DNA of 64,000 nucleotides from Microbacterium kyungheense (GTDB taxonomy: Bacteria > Actinomycetota > Actinomycetes > Actinomycetales > Microbacteriaceae). The DNA lies in assembly GCF_006783905.1 (NCBI RefSeq), contig NZ_VFPE01000001.1, positions 558,001 to 622,000 of the forward strand, in the 5' to 3' direction. The notes under the pieces are model-generated. The model did no database searches, had not been told where the DNA came from, and worked only from the letters and a program-made list of their open reading frames with translations. The translations under genes were made by a program, and so were the position numbers. Shown piece after piece: positions 1-7,239 of the stretch. Numbering within the stretch: the stretch's first letter is position 1; the number at the start of each line of letters is the position of its first letter.

Positions 1-14
1 CGGCGACGACCGAC

Positions 15-1220
15 ATGAGCGGTGGGCCCGGGGCATCCACTCCCGCCGAGCACGTGGTGCTCATCGCGCTGGACGGATTCGACATCGACTACCTCGACGA
101 CGTCGCCCTGCCGAACCTGTCCGCGCTCGCCAAGCGGGGGAGCCTCAGCGTGTCGACCGGGGTCATGTCGTCCATCACGAACCCGTCGTGGTCGTCGGTG
201 GCGACGGGCGCCTGGCCCGAGACGCACCGCAACACCGCGTACTGGTTCGACGCGTCGACCGGTACGGCGCGCGGTCAGCAGCGTGACCTCGCGGTGCCCA
301 CGATCGCGCAGGCGATCCGGGACCAGGGCGGCACCGTGATGTCGTCCCAGTGGTTCATCGTGCAGAACTACGGCGTCACCTTCGGCGATCCCGAGGGCCT
401 GTACACGCAGCCGGGCGGCGACTGCGCCCGCCGGACCGACGACGCGGTCGCCGTCATCAACGGGCAGCCCGTGCTGAGCGCCGGCACCTCGGTGCAGATG
501 TCGGGCGTGCCCGACCTGATCGCGGTGTACTGCGACCGCCTCGATGCCCTCGGCCATGCCGAGGGCGATCAGGCGGAGGGGATGCCGGCGGCCCTGGCCG
601 ACATCGACGTGCAGATCGGCCGCATCGTGCAGGCGACGAAGGATGCCGGGATCTACGGCCGCACGGCGTTCGTCGTGACCGGTGACCACGGCATGGAGAC
701 GTTCACGCAGGGCATGCGGGACGACCTCCTCGCGGCGATCTCGGCCGCGGGGTATGACGCCGAGATGCTCTCGGCAGGGCAGTCGCCGCAGCCCGGGACG
801 GACGCGGTGATCGTGGTCGGCGGCGTCGGCTCGCTGCACCTCGTCGGCGACGCGGCGGGCGATCCCGCGGCCGCGGCGGCGATCGAGGCTGCCGTCGCCG
901 CGCTGCCCCACGTGGCGGCGGTCTACGACAAGGACGAGCAGCGGGCCATGCACATGTCGCCGAACTACGGCGAGCTCATCATCGAGCCGGCCGAGGGCTG
1001 GAGCCTCGGCGCGACGCCGGCCGATCCCGCGGGCGTGCACGGCATGACGCGGGTCATGCAGGTGCCGCTCGTGCTGGCGGGGGCGGGAGTGCGTCCGCAC
1101 GCCGCGCCGCACGACCCGCGTCACATCGACATCGCGCCGACCATCGCCGCGCTGCTCGGTTTCGAGGGGCCCGCGGGCGCGGACGGACGCGTGCTGACGG
1201 AGTCGATCCGCACGCGCTGA
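15..1220 (+). CDS. Alkaline phosphatase-superfamily phosphodiesterase (nucleotide pyrophosphatase-like)
   Basis: A 401-residue protein of the alkaline phosphatase/NPP fold, which hydrolyses phosphodiesters or pyrophosphates with two metal ions. Visible motifs in order: LIALDGFD near residue 16 (first metal Asp), TNPSWSSVATG near 54 (the Ser/Thr nucleophile segment), DRLDALGHAEG near 174 (Asp and His), TGDHGME near 222 (Asp-His pair) and GVHGMTR near 341 (last metal His). No signal peptide or membrane segment is seen, so it looks cytoplasmic. The frame stays open to the window edge, so the true start could lie upstream. The substrate cannot be read from the sequence. It is followed by a perfect palindrome and a convergent TetR gene. 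Confidence 0.85.
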   Translation: MSGGPGASTPAEHVVLIALDGFDIDYLDDVALPNLSALAKRGSLSVSTGVMSSITNPSWSSVATGAWPETHRNTAYWFDASTGTARGQQRDLAVPTIAQAIRDQGGTVMSSQWFIVQNYGVTFGDPEGLYTQPGGDCARRTDDAVAVINGQPVLSAGTSVQMSGVPDLIAVYCDRLDALGHAEGDQAEGMPAALADIDVQIGRIVQATKDAGIYGRTAFVVTGDHGMETFTQGMRDDLLAAISAAGYDAEMLSAGQSPQPGTDAVIVVGGVGSLHLVGDAAGDPAAAAAIEAAVAALPHVAAVYDKDEQRAMHMSPNYGELIIEPAEGWSLGATPADPAGVHGMTRVMQVPLVLAGAGVRPHAAPHDPRHIDIAPTIAALLGFEGPAGADGRVLTESIRTR

Positions 1221-1242
1221 ATCGCAGATCAGAACGACATAG

Positions 1243-1274
1243 TGGATGCCGTCACGCCGGCGTGACGGCATCCA
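1243..1274. terminator. Perfect 32-base palindrome, probable bidirectional terminator
   Basis: Two 16-base arms (left arm TGGATGCCGTCACGCC) meet with no spacer, between the end of the + strand phosphodiesterase gene at 1220 and the end of the - strand TetR gene at 1434. No T-run follows on either side. It also carries the GGATGC word, in both orientations, that recurs across the window. Confidence 0.55.
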
Positions 1275-1433
1275 TATGTGTTCGCATCGAATGCCGGTCG
1301 CGCCCTGGCCCCGCAGCCCACGCGTCGCCACGAACGACGGCCGCAGCGCGCAGAACCTGGCGACTCGCCAGAAGCGGACGGGGGAGGAGTAGGGGATGCC
1401 GTCGCTCCTGAGCGACCGCCTCCCTCCGACGCG

Positions 1434-2156
1434 TCAGCGGCCGGCCTGCAGCCGCAGGCCCGCCAGCAGCAGGTCGAGGCCGCCGACGAACTGGTCGCGG
1501 TCGTCGTGGCCGTCGAACTCGTCGATGATGTGGTGGATGTACGGGAACTGCGCGGGGTCGAGCGCCCGCCACTGCGCGGCGGCGCCGGCCATGTACTCGT
1601 CCTTGCTCAGCTCGCCCGAGACGACGGCCTCGGGCGGCTGCTGCCCCATGTCGGCGGCGGTGCCGATCACATAGCCGACGACGGCCGAGGTCGCGTGGAA
1701 GGACTGGCGCGGCGTCAGCTCCAGGCGCATCACCTGCTCGCCGATCCGCTCGTACAGCTGCAGCGAGTGGATCTGCGTGGCTGTGTCGCGCAGCACGTAC
1801 GCGCCGAGCCAGGGACGGTCCACGATCGCGTCGAACATCGCGAGGGCGATGACGCGCAGGTCCTCGATCGGGTCGCCGCCGCCGACGTCGGCGGTGGCTT
1901 CCAGCACGCCGCCGAGCACCGAGTCCGCGGCGAGATCGAGCAGCTCGTCGCGCCCCGACACGTACCAGTAGACGCTGGCAACGCCGCCGCCCAGGCGCGC
2001 GGCCAGTGCGCGGATGGTCAGCCCCTGCGCGCCGGACTCGTCGAGGATCTCGACAGCGCCGGCCAGGACGGACTCGAGGGAGTGGGAGGCGCGGGAGCGC
2101 GTGCGCGGAGCACGCGTCCGCGACGACGCCTCACCCGGCTGCGGGGGCGATGCCAT
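1434..2156 (-). CDS. TetR/AcrR-family transcriptional regulator
   Basis: A 240-residue repressor. The N-terminal helix-turn-helix begins near residue 25 (SLESVLAGAVEILDESG, then LTIRALAARLGGGVASVYWYV, close to the TetR(D)-type recognition helix), followed by a TetR_C-like ligand domain. The start is the ATG at 2156, preceded by GGGATGGA; an upstream in-frame ATG at 2216 would place the start inside the operator. It is divergent from an EmrB/QacA-type exporter across a 131-base gap with three matching dyads, so it very likely represses that exporter and itself. Family assignment is firm; the inducer is unknown. Confidence 0.9.
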   Translation of the reverse strand: MASPPQPGEASSRTRAPRTRSRASHSLESVLAGAVEILDESGAQGLTIRALAARLGGGVASVYWYVSGRDELLDLAADSVLGGVLEATADVGGGDPIEDLRVIALAMFDAIVDRPWLGAYVLRDTATQIHSLQLYERIGEQVMRLELTPRQSFHATSAVVGYVIGTAADMGQQPPEAVVSGELSKDEYMAGAAAQWRALDPAQFPYIHHIIDEFDGHDDRDQFVGGLDLLLAGLRLQAGR

Positions 2157-2198
2157 GGCTCCATCCCACCACACCGTGCGCGCCGTGCCGGGAGCGGC

Positions 2199-2262
2199 TT
2201 GCGCGTTATCGAACATCGTTCTATTCTATCGAACAATGTTCGAACAACGAACACTGTTCGAT
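2199..2262. promoter_or_regulatory. Divergent promoter with three TetR-type operator dyads
   Basis: Three copies of GAACANNGTTC lie at 2211-2221, 2231-2241 and 2249-2259, spaced 20 and 18 bases. They overlap a plausible + strand promoter (TTGCGC at 2199, 17-base spacer, TATTCT at 2222) and a - strand promoter (TTCGTT, 17-base spacer, TAGAAT with its complement at 2223-2228). Binding here should switch both the exporter and the regulator. Confidence 0.75.
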
Positions 2263-2287
2263 TCACTGCTCGACCCGAGGAGGCCCC

Positions 2288-3778
2288 ATGAGCACCGCAT
2301 CCGTCACCGTTCCCTCCCGCACCTACACATCGCTGAAGGCCGCGTGGATCCCGCTCGCCGCGCTCTGCCTCGCGTTCTTCGTCGAGATGGTCGACAACAC
2401 GCTGCTCTCGATCGCCCTGCCGACCATCGGCCGCGAACTCGGCGGCGACACGACGTCGCTGCAGTGGATCACCGGCGCCTACTCGCTCACGTTCGGCGGG
2501 CTGCTGCTCACCGCGGGCTCGATCGCCGACCGGTTCGGCCGGCGCCGCGTGCTGCAGATCGGCCTCGGCCTGTTCGGCCTCATGAGCCTCGCCGTGCTGC
2601 TGGTGAGCTCCACCGGGGAGCTCATCGCGCTGCGTGCCGCCCTCGGCATCGCCGCGGCCGCGATGGCCCCGATCACCAACTCCCTCGTCTTCCGGCTGTT
2701 CGACGACGACAAGCTGCGCATGCGCGCGATCACCCTCATGATGGTCGTCGGCATGTCGGGGTTCGTCCTCGGACCGCTCCTCGGCGGCACGATCCTCACG
2801 CACCTGCCGTGGCAGTGGCTGCTGCTCGTGAACGCCCCGATCGCCCTGATCGCCTCGCTCGGCGTCCACTTCGGCGTGCAGCCCGATACCGCCGACGGCC
2901 TCACGAAGGACCGGCTCGACCTGCCCGGCGCGGCCCTCAGCATCCTCACCATCGGCCTCGCCTGCTACACGCTCACCAGCGGCATCGAGAACGGATGGAT
3001 GTCGCCGGCCACGGTCGCCGTCGCCGTCGGGGCCGTGGCATCCCTCGTCCTCTTCATCATCCGCGAACGCCGCGCCGCGTCGCCGATGCTCGATCTGTCG
3101 CTGTTCCGCCGGGGCACCGTGCGCGGAGCGTCGATCGCGCAGATCGGCACGTCGGTCGCGATGGCGGGCGTGATGTTCGCGCTGATCCTGCACTTCCAGT
3201 ACGCGTGGGGCTGGTCGCCGCTGCAGGCGGGCCTGGCCAACCTCCCGCTCATCGCCACGATGCTCCTCGCCACCCCGCTCACCGAGTGGCTCGTGCGGCG
3301 CTTCGGCCACCGGATCGCGTGCCTCGTCGGCGCGGGCCTGCTGACCGCGGGACTCGGTCTCATGGCGTGGGCCGTCGAGCAGCACTATCTGGCGATCGCC
3401 GTCGCCATGGTCGTGATGACCGCCGGGCTGCGCACCGTCATGACCATCTGCGCCGTCGCGCTCGTCGGGGCGATGCCCGAGAACCGCACCTCGATGGGCG
3501 CCGCGATGAACGACACCGCGCAAGAGGTCGGCACCAGCATCGGCACCGCCGTTGTCGGCACGCTCATCGCCGTGCTCGTCACGACGGTGCTGCCGGCGGG
3601 TGCGTGGAGCCCCGCGCTGACGGCATCCTTCTTCCACGGCGAGCAGGTCGTGTTCATCGTCCTGGCTGTGGCCGTCGGGCTCATCTCGGGCACCGGCGCG
3701 CTCACGCTCACCAACGCCCGCACCGTGGACGAGCACGAGGTGGCGACCGAGGAAGCGCTGGGGGCGGTGAACAGCTGA
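2288..3778 (+). CDS. MFS drug exporter, EmrB/QacA (DHA2, 14-helix) type
   Basis: A 496-residue integral membrane protein, the usual length for 14-helix proton-coupled drug exporters. It opens with a hydrophobic helix carrying FFVEMVDNTLLSIALPTI (motif D1-like), then ADRFGRRRV (motif A) and VLGPLLGGTI (motif C, antiporter signature). The ATG at 2288 has GAGGAGG 6 bases upstream; longer readings run through the operator and are unlikely. It sits divergent from its presumed TetR repressor. Export of amphipathic drugs is the family role; the actual substrate is unknown. Confidence 0.92.
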   Translation: MSTASVTVPSRTYTSLKAAWIPLAALCLAFFVEMVDNTLLSIALPTIGRELGGDTTSLQWITGAYSLTFGGLLLTAGSIADRFGRRRVLQIGLGLFGLMSLAVLLVSSTGELIALRAALGIAAAAMAPITNSLVFRLFDDDKLRMRAITLMMVVGMSGFVLGPLLGGTILTHLPWQWLLLVNAPIALIASLGVHFGVQPDTADGLTKDRLDLPGAALSILTIGLACYTLTSGIENGWMSPATVAVAVGAVASLVLFIIRERRAASPMLDLSLFRRGTVRGASIAQIGTSVAMAGVMFALILHFQYAWGWSPLQAGLANLPLIATMLLATPLTEWLVRRFGHRIACLVGAGLLTAGLGLMAWAVEQHYLAIAVAMVVMTAGLRTVMTICAVALVGAMPENRTSMGAAMNDTAQEVGTSIGTAVVGTLIAVLVTTVLPAGAWSPALTASFFHGEQVVFIVLAVAVGLISGTGALTLTNARTVDEHEVATEEALGAVNS

Positions 3779-3787
3779 GGCCCGCGC

Positions 3788-3823
3788 GACGGAGCCCCTG
3801 CCGCACGCGGCAGGGGCTCCGTC
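3788..3823. terminator. Strong bidirectional hairpin terminator
   Basis: A 16-base-pair stem (left arm GACGGAGCCCCTGCCG, loop CACG) sits 9 bases after the exporter stop and 10 bases before the convergent end of the next gene. Position and stem strength fit a shared terminator. Confidence 0.85.
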
Positions 3824-3833
3824 TGTCAGCGGA

Positions 3834-4970
3834 TCAGCGACATTGGCTGCTGTTGCTGATCTTCGCGTCGACCGCCACGTACCGCGGCCGGTAGTGGTCG
3901 ACGTCGGCGTAGAGATCGTTGGTGTCGAAGCTGTTCACGTTGTACGTGATCAGCAGGGTGTGACCGTCGCCGAGCTCGGGGTGGGCCTTCGCGTTGTAGG
4001 TGAAGATGTTGCCGCCCGTCTCAGGCGTCGAGTAGAGGACCGTCTTGCCGGTCCAGGGTCCCTCGAGGCTGTTGCTGCGGTACATGACGACCTTCGAGCT
4101 CAGGATCTCGGTGGCGTCTCCGGTGACGAGCGTGTACCGGCCCTGGTACCTGCTGACGCTGAACTCGTTCGAGACGCCCTCGAGGATCCGCTTGGTGTCG
4201 GTGTGATCCGTCGACCAGCCGCCGTCGCCGAGGTACTCCCACTGCCCATCGGCGAGGTCGCCCCCTGCCACGCGGGCGAGATGCGCGAACTTCTGGGCGC
4301 CGAGATCCTCGACGCCGTATACGTACGTGTAGCCGTCGTCGGGGTTCTCGTAGATCGCCGAGCCCCAATTGATCCCGTCCGTCTGCACCTCGTCCACCGA
4401 GAGGAGCTCCAGCGTCGAGGCCTCGAACGTCGCCACGCCGTTGCCCTTGAAGGCGAAGTCCCACATGGTGTCGCCCGTCTTGATGAACTCGACGAGCAGC
4501 ACCTGCAGCTCGTCGCCGTGGACGGTCGCATCGCCGAACCAGTACCAGTCGCGCGCCTCGTCGCCGCCCGCGACCTTGACGAGCGACTCCGGCGCGTCCG
4601 CCGTGCCGCCGGTGAAGGTGGTGATCTCACCGGCGTCGTCGACGTTGATCGAGTTGTGGATGAACGGCGAGTCCAGCGGGCGCCCGTGCGTGTCGTCCAC
4701 CTCGCCCAGGAAGGTGTCGGAGTAGATCCACGCGGTCCGGCCGTCCGGCAACGTGACGCTGTAGGCCGAGTCGGCACCGGTCCACCGTCCGGCGGTGTCG
4801 CCGTAGTCGCCGAAGAGGTCCGTCAGCTGGGTGTCGACCTCGGCCGAGACATCCACGCACGTGGGCGCGGCTCCCGCCGACAGGGGAGCGGAGGCGACCA
4901 GCAGCGCCGCGGCGCCGAGTGCGGCCGTGACCGCGATCCGGCCGGATCGGCCGTGTGTTCGTTGGAGCAT
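3834..4970 (-). CDS. Secreted DUF5005/DUF4185-like protein, putative carbohydrate-active enzyme
   Basis: A 378-residue protein with a Sec signal peptide (MLQRTHGRSG followed by a hydrophobic stretch, predicted cleavage near AGAAP) and a beta-propeller-like body. Markers are WIYSDTFLGE near residue 80, HNSINVDD, WYWFGDATVHG and repeated YVYG/YTLV strands, as in DUF5005/DUF4185 families. CAZy family GH183 (endo-D-arabinanases) was founded from DUF4185, so a role in cleaving an external glycan is plausible but inferred. The start at 4970 gives a clean signal peptide; longer readings cross the operator. A LacI-type operator lies 63 bases upstream at 5033, tying it to the sugar locus. A related intracellular protein is encoded at 19369-20421. 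Confidence 0.7.
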   Translation of the reverse strand: MLQRTHGRSGRIAVTAALGAAALLVASAPLSAGAAPTCVDVSAEVDTQLTDLFGDYGDTAGRWTGADSAYSVTLPDGRTAWIYSDTFLGEVDDTHGRPLDSPFIHNSINVDDAGEITTFTGGTADAPESLVKVAGGDEARDWYWFGDATVHGDELQVLLVEFIKTGDTMWDFAFKGNGVATFEASTLELLSVDEVQTDGINWGSAIYENPDDGYTYVYGVEDLGAQKFAHLARVAGGDLADGQWEYLGDGGWSTDHTDTKRILEGVSNEFSVSRYQGRYTLVTGDATEILSSKVVMYRSNSLEGPWTGKTVLYSTPETGGNIFTYNAKAHPELGDGHTLLITYNVNSFDTNDLYADVDHYRPRYVAVDAKISNSSQCR

Positions 4971-5032
4971 GTCGCTCTGCCTTTCCCGGCAGCACTGCCG
5001 GTCAAGGAACGGGATGCGACGGCATCCCGATC

Positions 5033-5048
5033 CTGTTAACGTTACCAA
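5033..5048. promoter_or_regulatory. LacI-type operator 1
   Basis: CTGTTAACGTTACCAA, centred on CG at 5040/5041. The right half matches the operators at 6250 and 9186. It lies between the secreted DUF5005-like gene and lacI, so it can serve both. Confidence 0.7.
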
Positions 5049-5162
5049 AGGGGAGCGTAGCAAGGCTCGGCGCTGCGGACCAGCCCCTCCGTCGGATACC
5101 TGCGCCGCGGTTCGCAGCGCGCGGTATACGTTGAATCCGGCGTCAAGGCGAGAGGAACGCAC

Positions 5163-6197
5163 ATGGTCGGTGTCGGCTCACAGGGCAAGCCGCCGACCGT
5201 CAAAGAGGTCGCGCGGCATGCCGGTGTGAGCCCGATGACGGTCTCGCGCACGCTCGCGGGCGGGGCCAACGTCCGGCCCGATCTGCAGGAGCGGGTGCTC
5301 GCGGCCGTGCACGAGCTCGGCTACCGCCGGAACGAGAACGCGCGGATCCTGCGGCCGGGCCAGGCGAGCGGCCTCATCGGCGTCGCCATCACCAACCTCG
5401 GCAACCCGTACTACGGCAACTTCGCGCTCGGTGTCGAAGAGGTGGCTGCCGAGACCGGGCGACGGATCGTGCTCGGCAACACCGGCGGCGACCCCGCTCG
5501 CGAACGACAGCTCGTCGCGGACTTCCTCGGCCGCCAGGTCGAGGGGCTGGTGCTGGTGCCCGCCGGCGGTCCGTCCGATCACCTGCAGCCCGGCCGGCTC
5601 GGAGACGTGCCGCTCGTCCTGGCATCCCGCCGGATCTACGGGCTCGATGTCGACGTCGTGCTGCTTGACGACGTCGGCGGCGCGTACCGGGGGACCCTCG
5701 CACTGCTCGACGCCGGGCACACGCGGATCGGCTACCTGGGCTACGTCAGCTCCGCCTTCACGGGGGCCCGCCGCTACGAGGGGTACGTCCGCGCCCTCGA
5801 GGAGCGCGGCCTCCACCCCGACCCCGCGCTCGTCTTCCGCGAGCAGGAGGATGCCGCGGGCGGTGCGATCCGGCGGCTACTCGATCTCGACGAGCCGCCG
5901 ACGGCGATCTTCAGCGCGAACAACCGCAACAGCATCGACGCGCTCCGAGAGATCGGCCGGCGTCTGCGTTCCGGCGCGACCCCGCAGGAGATGCCCGCCC
6001 TCGTGAGCTTCGACGACTTCGAGCTGGCCGAGCTGATGCCGGTGCCGGTGACCATCGTCGATCACGACCCTCGGCAGCTCGGGCGGGAGGCGGCGCGTCT
6101 GCTGCTGTCGCGACTGGGCGCCGACGCGCGTCAGCGCGGACCGGCGCGGATGGTCGAGATGCCGGTGCGCGTGGCGCCGGCGGTGCCCTCCGCCTGA
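5163..6197 (+). CDS. LacI/GalR-family transcriptional regulator of the sugar locus
   Basis: A 344-residue repressor. The N-terminal helix-turn-helix (PTVKEVARHAGVSPMTVSRTL, residues about 11-31) and hinge (NENARILRPGQ) are followed by a periplasmic-binding-protein-like sugar domain (LIGVAITNLGNPYYGNFALG, then GLVLVPAGG and ARRYEGYVRAL). ATG 5163 follows GAGAGGAA. It stands at the head of the sugar locus beside three near-identical palindromes (5033, 6250, 9186) of LacI type with a central CG, so it probably represses the secreted protein gene, the kinase/isomerase pair, the ABC importer operon and perhaps itself. The ligand is unknown. Confidence 0.92.
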   Translation: MVGVGSQGKPPTVKEVARHAGVSPMTVSRTLAGGANVRPDLQERVLAAVHELGYRRNENARILRPGQASGLIGVAITNLGNPYYGNFALGVEEVAAETGRRIVLGNTGGDPARERQLVADFLGRQVEGLVLVPAGGPSDHLQPGRLGDVPLVLASRRIYGLDVDVVLLDDVGGAYRGTLALLDAGHTRIGYLGYVSSAFTGARRYEGYVRALEERGLHPDPALVFREQEDAAGGAIRRLLDLDEPPTAIFSANNRNSIDALREIGRRLRSGATPQEMPALVSFDDFELAELMPVPVTIVDHDPRQLGREAARLLLSRLGADARQRGPARMVEMPVRVAPAVPSA

Positions 6198-6249
6198 CCC
6201 GACTGCGCGCTCTCCCGACGGGGAATTGCAGCAGTGTGCGCGACCGGTT

Positions 6250-6265
6250 ATGGTAACGATACCAA
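6250..6265. promoter_or_regulatory. LacI-type operator 2
   Basis: ATGGTAACGATACCAA, 33 bases before the kinase start; extended symmetry runs 6246-6267. It differs by one base from operator 3. Confidence 0.85.
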
Positions 6266-6297
6266 CCGCTGATCCCACAACGTCGAGGAGGACCGCA

Positions 6298-7239
6298 GTG
6301 CGCACGGTGGCCATCGACCTCGGCGGGACAGCCGTCAAACTCGGCGTCTTCGCCTCCGGCGACCTCGTGGCGGGCGACGAGCTCGCGACCGTCGACGGGC
6401 AGATCGGCCTCGACGAGGTCGCGGATCGCGTCGAGACGCTGCTCGAGGGCGAGCCCGCCGAGGCGATCGGCATCGCCGTCCCCGGCGTCGTGGATCCGCG
6501 CACGTCGAGCCTGCTGTCGGCGCACGGCAAGTACGCCGAGCTGCACGACCTCGACCTGGCGGAGTGGTCCTCGGCCCGGTTCGGCCATCGCGCCGTCGTC
6601 GAGAACGACGCGCGGGCCGCGCTGATCGGCGAGCTCTCCGACGGCAGTGCGCGCGGCGAACGGGATGCCGTCCTCATCGTGCTCGGCACGGGGATCGGCA
6701 CGGCCGCGGTGATGGACGGCTGCATCGTGAGGGGCCGCCACGGTCACGGCGCCATCCTCGGCGGCCACGTCACCGTCGACCTCGACGGCCCCCGGTGCCC
6801 GTGCGGCAACGTCGGCTGCGCCGAGGCGCTGGCCAGCACGTGGGCCTTGGATGCGGCAGCGGCCGCGGGGGAGCTCGCGCTCGGCCCGCGCCTGGCCGCC
6901 CGGCGGTCCGCACACGGCGGCATCGGCATCCGGGACCTCATCGAGACGCGCGACGAGCCGCAGTCGGCCGCCGTCCTCGACCATTACATCCGCACGTGGG
7001 CCGCCGTCGTGGTGACCCAGTGCCACGCCTTCGACCCTGACGTCGTGATCGTCACCGGGGGCGTCATGCGCGCCGGCGAGATCATCCTTCCCGCGCTGCG
7101 GGACCGCGTGCACGCCGACCTGTGGTCGTCGTCCTTCCGTCCCCGGTTCGTCATCCCGGACGACCCCTCGACGTCGGTCCTCCGCGGACTCGCAGCCCTC
7201 GCCTCCGACCCCCAAGCAAAGGACGGCCATGACCGTTGA
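6298..7239 (+). CDS. ROK-family sugar kinase
   Basis: A 313-residue ATP-dependent sugar kinase of the ROK family. Visible are the phosphate loop AIDLGGTAVKLG at residues 5-16, the second phosphate motif LGTGIGTAAVMDG near 130, the ROK signature region GRHGHGAILGGH, and the zinc-binding CPCGNVGC near 166. The GTG at 6298 has GAGGAGGA 6 bases upstream, which beats the earlier ATG at 6226 that would run through the operator. It overlaps the next gene by 11 bases, so kinase and isomerase-like protein are translationally linked. ROK members phosphorylate glucose, mannose, fructose or N-acetylated sugars; the partner isomerase suggests a mannose- or fructose-type sugar. Confidence 0.9.
   Translation: MRTVAIDLGGTAVKLGVFASGDLVAGDELATVDGQIGLDEVADRVETLLEGEPAEAIGIAVPGVVDPRTSSLLSAHGKYAELHDLDLAEWSSARFGHRAVVENDARAALIGELSDGSARGERDAVLIVLGTGIGTAAVMDGCIVRGRHGHGAILGGHVTVDLDGPRCPCGNVGCAEALASTWALDAAAAAGELALGPRLAARRSAHGGIGIRDLIETRDEPQSAAVLDHYIRTWAAVVVTQCHAFDPDVVIVTGGVMRAGEIILPALRDRVHADLWSSSFRPRFVIPDDPSTSVLRGLAALASDPQAKDGHDR

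Noticed and set aside
2014..3894. A 626-residue + strand frame overlapping the exporter
   Set aside because: It reads through the operator and the terminator and gives an Arg/His/Pro-rich product; the exporter frame has the MFS motifs.
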